This document shows positions 1 through 9,168 of a stretch of DNA of 49,094 bases, piece by piece (positions within the stretch are counted from its first letter, which is position 1; each line of letters begins with the position of its first letter). The stretch lies in assembly GCA_002402045.2 (NCBI GenBank), contig NVUX02000006.1, forward strand, positions 1-49,094. Direction: 5' to 3'. The notes beneath the pieces were generated by a model, which did no database searches, had not been told where the DNA came from, and saw only the letters and a list, made by a program, of their open reading frames with translations. This DNA comes from Paracoccaceae bacterium. GTDB lineage: Bacteria; Pseudomonadota; Alphaproteobacteria; Rhodobacterales; Rhodobacteraceae. The position numbers were made by a program, and so were the translations under genes.

Positions 1-110
1 CGGATTACATCGAGATGTTCTATAATCCAAAACGCAAACACGCTAGAAACGGGATGTTGTCGCCCGTCGAGTTCGAAAAACAGCAAAAGTGGAAGCAACA
101 AGGCGTCTAG
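1..110 (+). CDS. IS3-family transposase OrfB, C-terminal fragment
   Basis: Frame 3 reads from the window edge to the TAG at 108-110 (35 residues). It contains FYNPKRKHARNGMLSPVEFE, the C-terminal signature of the IS3 OrfB integrase domain (rve_3), in which the F/YN..R.H....SP..F pattern follows the last catalytic Glu. The catalytic DDE residues are upstream of the window. The fragment ends about 18 bases before the proposed terminal repeat end, as is usual in IS3 elements. Whether the full element is intact cannot be seen. Confidence 0.85.
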   Translation, partial: DYIEMFYNPKRKHARNGMLSPVEFEKQQKWKQQGV

Positions 111-128
111 GAAACTAGGGGCTATTCA
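1..128 (+). mobile_element. Right end of an IS3-family insertion sequence (partial)
   Basis: The first 110 bases encode the end of an IS3-type OrfB transposase. The following bases up to 128 read like an IS3 right terminal repeat: the reverse complement begins TGAATAGCCCC and continues AGTTTCC, the TGAA..CCCC form common for this family. The left end, OrfA and the target duplication lie outside the window, so the exact boundary is inferred from the motif alone. Confidence 0.7.
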
Positions 129-369
129 TAGAGATGAACTTGACCTCGACAAAAATGATCTTGCCGCAATTGCAGACATCGCCGACCCGGACGAGGAAAC
201 AGGTTTCTTGAATGTCTTGAGGATTGCCGTCTACGACAAAGAGAAGCGCGACGATCACGATGACGCAAGTAGCCAAATTCGAGAAGCAATTACCGATCTG
301 CAAGGTGTTCTGGACGATCTTGAGCTGGCGTATCAACAGCCAGTTACTGATTCGAAGTTGATGAATTGA
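129..369 (+). pseudogene. C-terminal remnant of a gene interrupted by the IS
   Basis: Directly after the IS end an open frame runs from base 130 to the TGA at 367-369 (79 residues, from RDELDLDKNDL to VTDSKLMN). It is acidic and rich in D/E/L/A and looks like genuine coding sequence with an amphipathic helix near its end (SSQIREAITDLQGVLDDLEL). It has no start codon or ribosome site of its own, and the frame continues open into the IS by chance. I do not recognise the family. The most economical reading is the 3' part of a host gene cut by the IS; a coding sequence starting inside the IS is less likely. Confidence 0.5.
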
Positions 370-786
370 CCCTCAGACTTAGAACATGCTTCGGGCAGAT
401 AGGATTTTTGAAGGGTCCGCTTAGGACTAAACCGTGCTGACTTGCTCGCATCCGCAGCGAATGCCCTTATTCCCGTTCTACGTGGCGCTAAATCCGATCA
501 ATCTGGCGAGAAATCCATTCAAGTCCAATGTTCCGAAAAAAATAGATGAAATTAACGAGACGAAAGTGCCAAAAACCCCAACCTATGTGACATTTTACAA
601 CCTTTCCGCTATTTGACGGCCCATCAGGCAGCACTCTTTTTTGGATCCTCGCGCCACAAGCGCACACGTATCAGCGCGGCGCGCACGCGATATTACCAAG
701 CCATACAATGCCAGACGCGCCGCCCCTTGAACAATCCGTCCCCACGCCATAAAAGCCGCTAAACCAATTATAAACGGAGCGCCGCT
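370..786. other. Intergenic region between IS-disrupted gene and ychF
   Basis: These 417 bases hold no convincing gene. A 60-codon plus-strand frame at 434-616 has no family resemblance or ribosome site, and a second frame at 412-546 lacks a start; either could be decayed coding DNA. Bases 676-723 form a hairpin repeat described separately. The ychF ribosome site (GGAG, about 776-779) lies at the right end. This looks like an eroded segment next to the IS. Confidence 0.5.
676..723. repeat. Hairpin repeat, copy A
   Basis: Perfect 8-base arms GCGGCGCG (676-683) and CGCGCCGC (716-723) enclose a 32-base loop containing CCAAGCCAT. The same arms, a 31-base loop with the same CCAAGCCAT, and the flanking pattern CAAGCGC..TCAGCGC occur again at 3481-3527. 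It resembles a REP-like dispersed element. There is no T-run, so it is not a standard terminator. Confidence 0.6.
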
Positions 787-1884
787 ATGGGTTTCAAGAC
801 CGGAATCGTGGGCATGCCCAATGTGGGTAAATCAACCCTCTTTAATGCCCTTACCAAAACTGCCAGCGCACAGGCGGCTAATTTTCCGTTTTGCACGATC
901 GAGCCAAATGTCGGCGAAGTGAGCGTGCCGGACGCGCGGCTGGATACTTTGGCTGAAATCGCTGGCTCCGCCAAAATCATCCCCACCCGCATGGCGTTTG
1001 TAGATATCGCCGGCCTCGTTAAGGGCGCATCCAAAGGCGAAGGGCTTGGCAACCAATTCCTGGCCAATATCCGCGAATGTGACGCTATCATCCATGTGCT
1101 GCGCTGCTTTGAAGATGATGATATCACCCACGTAGATGGTCGAGTCGATCCGGTGATCGATGCCGAAGTGATCGAAACCGAGCTGATGCTGGCCGATTTG
1201 GAAAGTATTGATAAACGCCTTGTTAACCTAAGTCGCAAAATTCGGGGTGGCGATAAAGACGCCGTGGAGCAGCACGACCTGCTCACCCGCGCCAAAGATG
1301 CCATTGAAAGTGACAAGCCCGCCCGCACCGTCGAGATCACGGAAGACGAGCAAAAAGCATGGACCATGCTGCAACTTCTGAGCGCCAAGCCGGTGCTTTA
1401 TGTGTGCAATGTTGAGGAAGAAAACGCGGCCTCGGGCAATGCGCACTCAGAAGCTGTGGCCAAAATGGCAGCGGAACAAGGCGCGGCAAGCGTCGTTATT
1501 TCAGCTGCCATCGAAGAAGAGATCAGCCAGCTAGACCCCGAGGAAGCCTCAATGTTTCTTGAGGAAATGGGCCTGCATGAGGCCGGCCTCGATCGGCTCA
1601 TCAAGGCGGGCTACACCCTGCTGGAGCTCGAAACCTATTTCACGGTTGGCCCCAAAGAGGCCCGTGCTTGGACCATCCATAAGGGCATGTTCGCCCCGCA
1701 AGCGGCTGGCGTTATCCACGGAGATTTTGAGCGCGGCTTCATTCGAGCCGAAACCATCGCTTACGCCGATTTCGTAGAAAACGGTGGCGAACAGGGTGCT
1801 AAAGAAGCGGGCAAAATGCGCGCTGAAGGCAAGACATACGTCGTGAAAGACGGAGATGTGTTGCATTTTCTGTTTAATACCTAG
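787..1884 (+). CDS. ychF: Redox-regulated ATPase YchF
   Basis: A 365-residue Obg-family P-loop protein, full length for YchF. The G1 loop GMPNVGKS is at residues 9-16 and the G3 motif DIAG at 73-76. At the G4 position it has NVEE (208-211) instead of NKxD, the change known to make YchF prefer ATP over GTP. A C-terminal TGS domain follows from about residue 280 to the end (ETYFTVGPKEARAWTI...). The family binds ribosomes and has roles in translation and stress responses. It stands alone, with a ribosome site just upstream of the ATG. The next gene, 77 bases downstream, is unrelated. Confidence 0.97.
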   Translation: MGFKTGIVGMPNVGKSTLFNALTKTASAQAANFPFCTIEPNVGEVSVPDARLDTLAEIAGSAKIIPTRMAFVDIAGLVKGASKGEGLGNQFLANIRECDAIIHVLRCFEDDDITHVDGRVDPVIDAEVIETELMLADLESIDKRLVNLSRKIRGGDKDAVEQHDLLTRAKDAIESDKPARTVEITEDEQKAWTMLQLLSAKPVLYVCNVEEENAASGNAHSEAVAKMAAEQGAASVVISAAIEEEISQLDPEEASMFLEEMGLHEAGLDRLIKAGYTLLELETYFTVGPKEARAWTIHKGMFAPQAAGVIHGDFERGFIRAETIAYADFVENGGEQGAKEAGKMRAEGKTYVVKDGDVLHFLFNT

Positions 1885-1894
1885 GTCACACATT

Positions 1895-1918
1895 GGTTAA
1901 TTTTAGCCCTCGTTAACC
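1895..1918. promoter_or_regulatory. GGTTAA/TTAACC inverted repeat upstream of the RTX gene
   Basis: Perfect 6-base arms GGTTAA (1895-1900) and TTAACC (1913-1918) are separated by 12 bases and end 43 bases before the start of the RTX protein gene. TTAACC is a half-site resembling the CtrA box (TTAA-N7-TTAAC), but the spacing is not the CtrA one. The site lies where a promoter or operator would be expected; its binding protein is unknown. Confidence 0.35.
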
Positions 1919-1961
1919 CGCACCCCGCAAAGCTTGTTTTGGGAACAAGTGGAGTGGGTAC

Positions 1962-3449
1962 ATGCAAGTGGGTTTTGCGTGGCTTGACACGCGGCTGGAT
2001 ACAGCTGCGCGTCAGCTAATGGGGCTGTCTAGCCTTGATATTATAAGCATAGGTGCGCGGAGTTTTTTGATCGCGGCGGGCGAAGCGGATGGCGGGCTTT
2101 CGAGCTACGAAATTCTTGCCGATGGCAGCCTTGTATCGGCAGATGACGTGCTGTTCGGGGTCAATTCCGGCACGCAAAATGTGCGCTACGTAGATGCCTT
2201 TACCTTTGAGGGCGAGGCCTTCATCGTGCCTTCAGGCCGCTATGATGACAACCTCTCAGTTTTCAGGCTCGACGCAGCCGGAAGTTTCACCGCCACCCAA
2301 ACCCTCACCAGCGCGGGCACCGCCCGAATGACCATGACAGAAATGGTAACCGTGGGGGCAAATAGCTACCTTTTCACCGCCAGCACCAGCGCGGGGCTAG
2401 AGCGATACACCATCACCACCGGCGGCACCTTGGCCGCATCCACACACATTAATGACACCCCTACGGTGTCTCTCGGCGATATTTCCGCCATGATCTCGGC
2501 CACCCTCAAAGGCCGCGAGTTCCTCTTCGTTGCCTCGGCATTTGACGCGGGGCTTACCGTATTTGAGGTCGGCGCAGGCGGCGGGCTTACAAACCGCTTT
2601 TACCTAACGCCAGATATGATCGGCTTTAACGCCATCACCACACTGGCCACCACGCAAATTGCCGAGCGCGCCTTTTTGCTGGTTGGCTCAGCCGAGACAG
2701 ACACCCTGCTGGTGCTGCGGGTCTCGCAAGGCGGCCAGCTTAATCTCGTCGACAGCCTGATCGATAAATCTGAAACCCGCTTCGCCCGCATCTCCACGCT
2801 TGAGGTCTTTGAGTATGAGGGCCGCACCTTCGTGCTGGCCGCCGGCTCAGATGACGGGCTTACGCTTTTTGAGCTAACTTATCGCGGGCGGCTAAACCTG
2901 CTCGCAGTGGTGGCAGACCAGTTCACCACCACACTTACGAATATTTCCGATATAAAAGTCAGCATCACCGGCAGCACTATTCTGGTTTTTGTCGCCTCCA
3001 CCACCGAGCATGGCTTCACCGAGTTTGAGCTTACGTTAAACCCGGGCAGCACCTTCATTGGCGGCGATACGCTCGACATTATCACCGGCTCCTCAGGCGA
3101 TGACACCATTTTCGGCATGGGCCGAAATGACATTCTGGATGGCGGTGCGGGCAATGACAGGCTGATAGACGGGCGCGGCCGCGATATCCTCACCGGCGGC
3201 AGCGGGGCGGATATATTCGAGTTTATCGAGGACGGAAAACGCGACAAAATCACTGATTTTGAAATGGGCATAGACCGGATAGATTTCTCCGATTACGAAT
3301 TTCTCTATTCCTATCTAGACCTCGATATCCGCAGCCGCCCTGACGGTGCTGTTATTACCATCGGCACCGAAAAACTCTGGATCACCTCGATTGATGGCCA
3401 ACCAATTGATCCAAGTACATGGACGCAAGACGACTTCATCTTCAGCTAA
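1962..3449 (+). CDS. Beta-propeller-like protein with C-terminal RTX repeats
   Basis: 495 residues. Residues about 1-360 contain five or six degenerate repeats of 55-65 residues with the core FLFVAS..D.GLTVFEV...G.L, which suggests a beta-propeller. Residues about 367-415 carry calcium-binding RTX nonapeptides (GSSGDDTIFG, GGAGNDRL, GGSGADIFEF), followed by a terminal domain ending DDFIFS. RTX proteins leave the cell through type I secretion using an uncleaved C-terminal signal, and no N-terminal signal peptide is visible. No type I exporter genes are nearby, so one must be encoded elsewhere. GGAG lies a few bases before the ATG. Substrate or function is unknown; adhesion or an extracellular role is an inference. 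Confidence 0.85.
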   Translation: MQVGFAWLDTRLDTAARQLMGLSSLDIISIGARSFLIAAGEADGGLSSYEILADGSLVSADDVLFGVNSGTQNVRYVDAFTFEGEAFIVPSGRYDDNLSVFRLDAAGSFTATQTLTSAGTARMTMTEMVTVGANSYLFTASTSAGLERYTITTGGTLAASTHINDTPTVSLGDISAMISATLKGREFLFVASAFDAGLTVFEVGAGGGLTNRFYLTPDMIGFNAITTLATTQIAERAFLLVGSAETDTLLVLRVSQGGQLNLVDSLIDKSETRFARISTLEVFEYEGRTFVLAAGSDDGLTLFELTYRGRLNLLAVVADQFTTTLTNISDIKVSITGSTILVFVASTTEHGFTEFELTLNPGSTFIGGDTLDIITGSSGDDTIFGMGRNDILDGGAGNDRLIDGRGRDILTGGSGADIFEFIEDGKRDKITDFEMGIDRIDFSDYEFLYSYLDLDIRSRPDGAVITIGTEKLWITSIDGQPIDPSTWTQDDFIFS

Positions 3450-3480
3450 AGCGCCTCGTCACAAGCGCCAAAGCCTCAGC

Positions 3481-3527
3481 GCGGCGCGTATGCACCCTCG
3501 CCAAGCCATGCAGCCTCTCCGCGCCGC
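3481..3527. repeat. Hairpin repeat, copy B
   Basis: Arms GCGGCGCG (3481-3488) and CGCGCCGC (3520-3527) match copy A at 676-723, with the shared loop element CCAAGCCAT. It sits between the convergent RTX and lldD genes and touches the lldD stop codon. It could act as a factor-dependent end of transcription, but there is no T-run. Confidence 0.6.
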
Positions 3528-4693
3528 TACCTTAAATAAGGGTTCATCACATGGTCGGCCCGAATTAGGTTCTCACGGCTCAAATCCCCCACCAAGCGGT
3601 GGCCACAAAACGCCATGGTCAGGTCCAGCTCTTTGTGGATAATCTCCAGCACTTTCGTCACGCCCTCTTCCCCCATAGCCCCCAAGCCATAAAGAAAAGC
3701 GCGGCCAATATAAGTGCCCTTCGCCCCCAGCGCCAAGGCCTTCAGCACGTCTTGCCCCGAGCGAATACCGCTATCCATATGCACTTCAATCTCGCTGCCA
3801 ACCGCATCAATAATCTCGGGCAGTATCTCAATCGCCGAAACAGCCCCATCCAGCTGCCGCCCCCCATGGTTAGAAACAATCAGCGCATCCGCACCAGATT
3901 TCACCGCCAGCCGTGCATCATCCGCATCCAAAATACCCTTGATAATCAGCTTCCCGCCCCAGCGCTCCTTGATCCACGCCACATCGTCCCAGCTCAGCGC
4001 CGGGTCAAATTGCTTGTTGGTCCATTCCGCCAAGTTGCCCACATCGTCCACGCCATCCACATGGCCCACAATGTTGCCAAACCCGCGCCGCTTGGTGCCG
4101 AGCATGCCCAGCCCCCAGCGCACCTTGGTGGCCATGTTGATGATATTCGCCACCGTCGGCTTGGGCGGGGCTGAAAGCCCGTTTTTCACATCCTTGTGCC
4201 GCTGGCCAATGATCTGCAGATCAAGCGTCAGCACCAACGCAGAGCAGCCCGCAGCCTTGGCACGGTCAATTAACCGCCCCAAATAATCCTTATCGCGCAT
4301 CACATAAAGCTGGAACCAAAACGGCGCGCTCGTGGCCTCTGCCACATCCTCAATCGAGCAAATTGACATGGTGGAAAGCACAAACGGCACGCCAAAAGCC
4401 TCCGCCGCCTTAGCCGCCTTTATCTCACCATCCGCGCATTGCATCCCCGTCAGGCCCGTAGGCGCCAGCGCCACCGGCATCGCCACATCCTGCCCTATCA
4501 TCTGGCCCGCCGTGGAGCGATTTTCCATATTCACCGCCACTTTCTGGCGCAGCTTTATCCGGTCGAAATCCGAACTATTCGCGCGGTACGTGCTCTCGGT
4601 CCAAGACCCGCTATCCGCATAATCATAAAACATTTTTGGCACGCGCCGCTTGGCAATCAGGCGCAAATCTTCAATACAGGTGATGGTTGGCAT
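3527..4693 (-). CDS. lldD: FMN-dependent alpha-hydroxy-acid (L-lactate) dehydrogenase
   Basis: 388 residues, full length for the FMN TIM-barrel family (lactate dehydrogenase, glycolate oxidase, mandelate dehydrogenase). The N-terminal FYDYADSGS segment, the FMN-binding ALAPTGLTGM stretch, and the active-site motif SNHGGRQLDG with catalytic His276 are present. The C-terminal segment has the glycine-rich DSGIRSGQDVLKALALGA and IGRAFLYG. The likely reaction is oxidation of L-lactate to pyruvate at the membrane, with electrons passed to quinone or cytochrome c. Substrate choice within the family cannot be settled from sequence alone. It is monocistronic and divergent from rplY. Confidence 0.85.
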   Translation of the reverse strand: MPTITCIEDLRLIAKRRVPKMFYDYADSGSWTESTYRANSSDFDRIKLRQKVAVNMENRSTAGQMIGQDVAMPVALAPTGLTGMQCADGEIKAAKAAEAFGVPFVLSTMSICSIEDVAEATSAPFWFQLYVMRDKDYLGRLIDRAKAAGCSALVLTLDLQIIGQRHKDVKNGLSAPPKPTVANIINMATKVRWGLGMLGTKRRGFGNIVGHVDGVDDVGNLAEWTNKQFDPALSWDDVAWIKERWGGKLIIKGILDADDARLAVKSGADALIVSNHGGRQLDGAVSAIEILPEIIDAVGSEIEVHMDSGIRSGQDVLKALALGAKGTYIGRAFLYGLGAMGEEGVTKVLEIIHKELDLTMAFCGHRLVGDLSRENLIRADHVMNPYLR

Positions 4694-4858
4694 GGCAATT
4701 TCCCGTTTGTTAACTTAACTCTACCGATATGGCTTTTCCCCCGCCCCGTCAAACCCCACATTCTCCCTTTCCTTTCTACCGATTCTGCCGTATATGGCAG
4801 CCTTCACGCGGCGCTTACACCCTTGGAGGATCGCCGCCCTAACTTTGGAGAATTAGAC

Positions 4859-5506
4859 ATGGCTGAGAACACAACACTCAACGCCACAGCACGCGCAGGA
4901 ACTGGCAAGGGGGCCGCCCGCGCAGCACGACGTGAAAACCTAGTGCCTGGCATCGTATATGGCGGCGGCTCAGAGCCAACCGCGATTAACCTCAAGTTCA
5001 ACGAGCTTTTCAAAATGCTGAAAGCCGGCGGATTTTTGAGCACGCTTTTGACCCTGAAAATTGACGGCAAAGACGAGCGCGTTATTTGCCGCGGCGTTCA
5101 GCGCCATGTGGTTAAAGACCTGCCGATCCACGTAGACTTCCTGCGTCTGTCAGCCAACTCCCGTATTAACCTGATGATCCCTGTGCAATTCCTCAACGAG
5201 GAAGAGTCCGCAGGCCTCAAAAAAGGTGGCACGCTGGTTGTTGTGCGTAACGAAGTTGAGCTGAAAGTGACCGCCGGAAACATTCCGAACCACCTCGAAG
5301 TTGACCTTCTGAACGTGGAAATTGGTGATACCATCCACATGTCAGACATCACGCTGCCAGAGGGCACACGCCCAATGATTACAGACCGCGACTTTGTGAT
5401 CGCCAATATCGGCGCTCCAAAAACCGTAGACCTTGATGCCGAAGATGACGACAGCACAGAGGGCGAAGCCGCTCCTGAGGCCGAAGAAGGCGCTACTGAA
5501 GAGTAG
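4859..5506 (+). CDS. rplY: 50S ribosomal protein L25/general stress protein Ctc
   Basis: 215 residues, the long CTC form in which an N-terminal 5S-rRNA-binding L25 domain (about 1-95: LNATARAGTGKGAARAARRE...NLVPGIVYGG) is followed by the TL5 C-terminal beta domain (about 100-190) and an acidic tail (DDDSTEGEAAPEAEE). The open frame extends about 420 bases further upstream, but the start chosen here has GGAG at about 4847-4850, eight bases before the ATG, and begins with the family's typical N-terminus. It is followed directly by a strong terminator and is monocistronic. Confidence 0.96.
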   Translation: MAENTTLNATARAGTGKGAARAARRENLVPGIVYGGGSEPTAINLKFNELFKMLKAGGFLSTLLTLKIDGKDERVICRGVQRHVVKDLPIHVDFLRLSANSRINLMIPVQFLNEEESAGLKKGGTLVVVRNEVELKVTAGNIPNHLEVDLLNVEIGDTIHMSDITLPEGTRPMITDRDFVIANIGAPKTVDLDAEDDDSTEGEAAPEAEEGATEE

Positions 5507-5529
5507 ATCGCTTTCCCCAAATTTAGATT

Positions 5530-5564
5530 GGCCAGCTCTGATATCTCGGGGCTGGCCTTTTTTT
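5530..5564 (+). terminator. Rho-independent terminator of rplY
   Basis: The stem GGCCAGC (5530-5536) pairs with GCTGGCC (5551-5557) and is followed by seven T. It lies 24 bases after the rplY stop codon. Confidence 0.9.
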
Positions 5565-5650
5565 ATGCTTGGTCACATTGCCAATGATCTAGCGCGTGAC
5601 ACATCCATTTTCAAAAACAACTTTTGTTAACCAATCGCCGTTTCTTATCA

Positions 5651-5686
5651 ATTTGTTAACACATCCAAAGGTAACAAATGGTTAAC
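5651..5686. promoter_or_regulatory. Inverted repeat and CtrA-like box upstream of the Hint-domain gene
   Basis: Perfect arms ATTTGTTA (5651-5658) and TAACAAAT (5672-5679) are 13 bases apart. Overlapping them, GTAA (5671-5674), seven bases, then TTAAC (5682-5686) matches the CtrA consensus TTAA-N7-TTAAC at all but one position. A further TTGTTAACC lies about 25 bases upstream. The cluster ends 69 bases before the start codon, in promoter position. CtrA binding is an inference. Confidence 0.4.
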
Positions 5687-5755
5687 GGCTGGGCGTCGCT
5701 GGCAGGGTCTAGGGCAATCCAGTACGCACAGCTCGGGTGAAGATGGAGATCGTAA

Positions 5756-7051
5756 ATGGTAACTGAAACCCTTTCTTGGGCCGCACAATCCGTTGGCACA
5801 GATGAGCAGCTTGCCATACTCGGGCTTGGCTCCACCTACACCTCCAGTGACGGCGGCGCTGGTGGCTCGGTAGAAGTTACGGCCACACTCATAACCGGGG
5901 CCGATATCGAATCAGAGATTGACTATAATTATTCTGGCCCCAGCTACGATTACGATACCGGCTACCTAAACGCCGGAGAAATTTATACGGGCTCCGTTTA
6001 TACCGGCGAAGAAGACGGCATGCCGACCACCACTAACAGTGGCTTTTTGCTCACGAATGATGGCGACACGTATACCTCGCCCAGCGGGATGTCCCACACA
6101 GTAACCGCGCAATTTGATTTCGCGACAAATGATAGCCTTACCTATGAAGCCGGTGTTGAAAACCTTAGCTTCTGGATAGGAGACATTGACAGCGGCGCGG
6201 CCTTTGATCAGATCGAAATTATTGCCTATGCCCCTGATGGCGTTACTTTAATTGCAGCCGTAGATATCCAGTTTCTATCCGTCGGGAGCAATGTAAACAC
6301 AGGCATTGTGGGCGGGGTGTCTACGCTGTCTGCTGGCCCAAATTCTGTGGCGATAGACTCACCAGATGGCGCGGTTCAAGTCTTTATCGCGGTACCTGTG
6401 GGGCGGATCGAGGTTGTTTATTATAATGGCAACACGGGTGCGCAAGCGATTACCCTTTCCGATTTTTCGTTTGATAGCATCCCGCTAGCGCCCGGCTGTT
6501 TTGCGGCTGGCACTCTTATCAAAACCCCTCGGGGAGAGGTGCCGGTAGAGCAGCTTGCGGCCGATGATCTGGTGATCACCGCGCGCAGCGGCCCCATGCC
6601 CATCCGCTGGATTGGCCATCGCAGCTTTGCCGCCAAAGGCAAGCTTGCCCCGATTTGCATCACCAAAGGCGTGCTTGGAAACACCCGCGACCTTTTGGTT
6701 TCCCCCATGCATCGCATGGCGATTTCTGGGCTGCCCGTGGCCACGCTATTTGCTGAAAACGAAGTGCTCGTACCCGCAGAGGCCCTGCTGGATGGCGACC
6801 GGATTTACGGGAAATCCGGTGGTGAGGTTACCTATTATCATATTTTGCTCAATAGCCACGAGATTGTATTTGCCGAGGGCGCGCCCGCCGAAAGCTTGTT
6901 TATCGGGCAAGATGGCAGCGAGCTATCGGGATTTTCGCAAGCCGCACTGGACGAGGTGCGGGCGATCTTTCCCGAGCTGGAAATGAAAGCCGCGCGCCCG
7001 CTGCTGAACCCCGCCGAAGCGGCGCTGCTTACCAGTTTTGCCGCTTTATAA
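5756..7051 (+). CDS. Hint (hedgehog/intein) domain-containing secreted protein
   Basis: 431 residues. Residues 1 to about 245 form a beta-rich, Asp/Gly/Ser/Thr-rich domain without signal peptide. From Cys248 ([22 protein letters not shown]) a Hint module follows: the nucleophile Cys, the LAADDLVIT strand, a block with LLVSPMHRM containing the typical block-B-like His, and the [16 protein letters not shown] segment near the end. Such single Hint proteins are abundant in Rhodobacterales and may self-cleave or self-ligate, often on exported proteins; which one applies here is unknown. Its last 23 bases overlap the end of the convergent mcm gene. Confidence 0.85.
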   Translation: MVTETLSWAAQSVGTDEQLAILGLGSTYTSSDGGAGGSVEVTATLITGADIESEIDYNYSGPSYDYDTGYLNAGEIYTGSVYTGEEDGMPTTTNSGFLLTNDGDTYTSPSGMSHTVTAQFDFATNDSLTYEAGVENLSFWIGDIDSGAAFDQIEIIAYAPDGVTLIAAVDIQFLSVGSNVNTGIVGGVSTLSAGPNSVAIDSPDGAVQVFIAVPVGRIEVVYYNGNTGAQAITLSDFSFDSIPLAPGCFAAGTLIKTPRGEVPVEQLAADDLVITARSGPMPIRWIGHRSFAAKGKLAPICITKGVLGNTRDLLVSPMHRMAISGLPVATLFAENEVLVPAEALLDGDRIYGKSGGEVTYYHILLNSHEIVFAEGAPAESLFIGQDGSELSGFSQAALDEVRAIFPELEMKAARPLLNPAEAALLTSFAAL

Positions 7052-9167
7052 GCCGCAATACTTTTTCCGCTGCCTTCGGAATGTTTGTCCCCGGCCCAAA
7101 AATAGCTTTCACGCCGTGATCATATAGGAACCCATAATCTTGCTGCGGAATAACGCCGCCACAAACCACAATGATATTATGCGCGCCCGCATCCCGTAGG
7201 GCATCCACCAAAAGCGGCGCGAGGGTTTTATGGCCAGCCGCCAGTGATGAAATCCCGACCACATGCACATTTTTTGCAATCGCCTCGGCGGCGGCCTCTT
7301 CGGGCGTCTGGAAAAGCTCGCCGACATCCACATCAAAACCAAGATCACCAAAAGCAGTGGCAATCACTTTAGCGCCACGGTCATGGCCATCTTGCCCCAT
7401 TTTAGCTACATACATATGCGGCGCGCGGCCTTCTTGCGCGGCAAAGGCCTGCACATCCGCAACGATTTTGGCAAAGCCCTCGTCGCCCTTATAAGCCTCG
7501 CCATAAATGCCCTTAATGGTTTTAACCACAGCACGATGCCTGCCAAAAACCCGTTCCATAGCACTTGAAATCTCGCCAACGCTGGCGCGCGCCCGCGCGG
7601 CGACCACAGCCAATTCCAGAAGGTTGCCATCAGCGCGGGCACCAGCCTCCAGCGCTTCCAGCGCCGCTTTACAGGCGGCCTCGTCGCGGTTGTCGCGCAT
7701 GGTTTTCAGCCGCGCAATCTGGCCTTCGCGCACGGCCACGTTGTCCACGTCCAAAATATCGAGCGGGTCTTGCTTGTCTAGCTGGTATTTATTAACCCCG
7801 ACAATCACCTCTTCCCCACGGTCCACCAAGGCCTGCCGCCGCGCCGCACTTTCCTCGATCCGCAGCTTCGGCATGCCGGATTCCACCGCCTTGGTCATGC
7901 CACCAAGAGCATCAACTTCCTCGATCAGCGCCCACGCCTTATCGGCCAGCTCCGCCGTCAGGCTTTCAACGTAATAGCTGCCCGCCAGCGGGTCCACCAC
8001 ATTGGTAATGCCGGTTTCTTCTTGCAATATAAGCTGTGTATTGCGCGCAATTCGGGCCGAAAAATCGGTGGGCAACGCTATCGCCTCATCCAGCGCATTG
8101 GTGTGCAGGCTTTGTGTACCGCCAAGTGCAGCCGCCATCGCCTCATAGGCCGTGCGCACCACATTGTTATACGGGTCTTGCTCTTGCAGGCTCACGCCCG
8201 AAGTTTGGCAGTGGGTGCGCAGCATTTTGCTGCCAATTTTCTGCGCGCCAAATTCGGTCATAATCCGGTGCCAAAGCAGCCGCGCGGCGCGAAGTTTGGC
8301 CGCTTCCATAAAGAAATTCATCCCAATAGCAAAGAAAAAGCTGAGCCGCCCTGCAAAAGCGTCCACATCCATGCCGGCATCAATCGCCGCACGCACATAT
8401 TCTTTGCCATCGGCCAAGGTGTAGGCCAGCTCCTGCACAAGGTTCGCGCCCGCTTCCTGCATATGATAGCCGGAAATTGAAATACTGTTGAATTTCGGCA
8501 TTTCAGCAGAGGTATATTTGATAATATCCGACACGATGCGCATGCTTGGTGCGGGTGGATAAATATAGGTATTCCGCACCATAAACTCTTTCAAAACATC
8601 GTTTTGAATGGTGCCGGTAAGCTGATCACGCGGCACGCCTTGCTCTTCCCCCGCCACGATAAAGCTCGCCAAAATCGGTATCACCGCGCCGTTCATGGTC
8701 ATGGAAACTGACATTTTATCCAGCGGAATCCCGTCAAACAGGATTTTCATATCCTCAGCGCTGTCAATCGCCACGCCAGCTTTTCCCACGTCGCCCTCTA
8801 CCCGAGGGTGGTCGCTATCATAGCCCCTGTGCGTGGCCAGATCAAACGCCACCGAAACCCCTTTTTGCCCCGCTGCAAGGTTGCGCCGGTAAAAAGCATT
8901 GCTCTCTTCTGCGGTGGAAAATCCCGCATATTGCCGGATGGTCCAAGGCCTTCCCGCATACATGGTGGCGCGCGGCCCACGGGTAAAAGGTTCTAGCCCC
9001 GGCAGGCTGCCCATATGGGGTAGGCCTTCGATATCTTCGGCCGTATAAAGTGGCTTTACGGTAATGCCTTCTGGTGTTTCCCAATCCAGCCCTTCAAGCG
9101 GCTTGCCGCGAAGCTCCTTTGCTGCGAGGGCTTTCCAGTTGTCTGAGTTGGGGGTTTCGCTTTTCAT
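7029..9167 (-). CDS. mcm: Methylmalonyl-CoA mutase
   Basis: 712 residues with the start chosen here, the size of single-subunit bacterial mutases. The catalytic TIM-barrel domain occupies residues about 15-560 ([52 protein letters not shown]). The C-terminal B12 domain has GQDGHDRG with the cobalt-binding His595, then GISSLAAGH and [10 protein letters not shown]. It converts (R)-methylmalonyl-CoA to succinyl-CoA. A GTG start 33 bases upstream is possible but would overlap the preceding gene; the ATG used here lies one base after that gene's stop and has AGGA upstream. It is the last gene of the propionate operon. Confidence 0.96.
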   Translation of the reverse strand: MKSETPNSDNWKALAAKELRGKPLEGLDWETPEGITVKPLYTAEDIEGLPHMGSLPGLEPFTRGPRATMYAGRPWTIRQYAGFSTAEESNAFYRRNLAAGQKGVSVAFDLATHRGYDSDHPRVEGDVGKAGVAIDSAEDMKILFDGIPLDKMSVSMTMNGAVIPILASFIVAGEEQGVPRDQLTGTIQNDVLKEFMVRNTYIYPPAPSMRIVSDIIKYTSAEMPKFNSISISGYHMQEAGANLVQELAYTLADGKEYVRAAIDAGMDVDAFAGRLSFFFAIGMNFFMEAAKLRAARLLWHRIMTEFGAQKIGSKMLRTHCQTSGVSLQEQDPYNNVVRTAYEAMAAALGGTQSLHTNALDEAIALPTDFSARIARNTQLILQEETGITNVVDPLAGSYYVESLTAELADKAWALIEEVDALGGMTKAVESGMPKLRIEESAARRQALVDRGEEVIVGVNKYQLDKQDPLDILDVDNVAVREGQIARLKTMRDNRDEAACKAALEALEAGARADGNLLELAVVAARARASVGEISSAMERVFGRHRAVVKTIKGIYGEAYKGDEGFAKIVADVQAFAAQEGRAPHMYVAKMGQDGHDRGAKVIATAFGDLGFDVDVGELFQTPEEAAAEAIAKNVHVVGISSLAAGHKTLAPLLVDALRDAGAHNIIVVCGGVIPQQDYGFLYDHGVKAIFGPGTNIPKAAEKVLRLIKRQNW

Positions 9168-9168
9168 A

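Noticed and set aside
434-616. 60-residue open frame in the intergenic region
   Set aside because: No ribosome site, no family resemblance and a composition unlike the neighbours; left as part of the eroded intergenic region.
768-1388. Long minus-strand frame opposite ychF
   Set aside because: It lies wholly within ychF, is Ser/Arg-rich shadow translation and has no ribosome site.
3599-4286. Two long plus-strand frames opposite lldD
   Set aside because: They are antisense to a complete, well-matched lldD gene.
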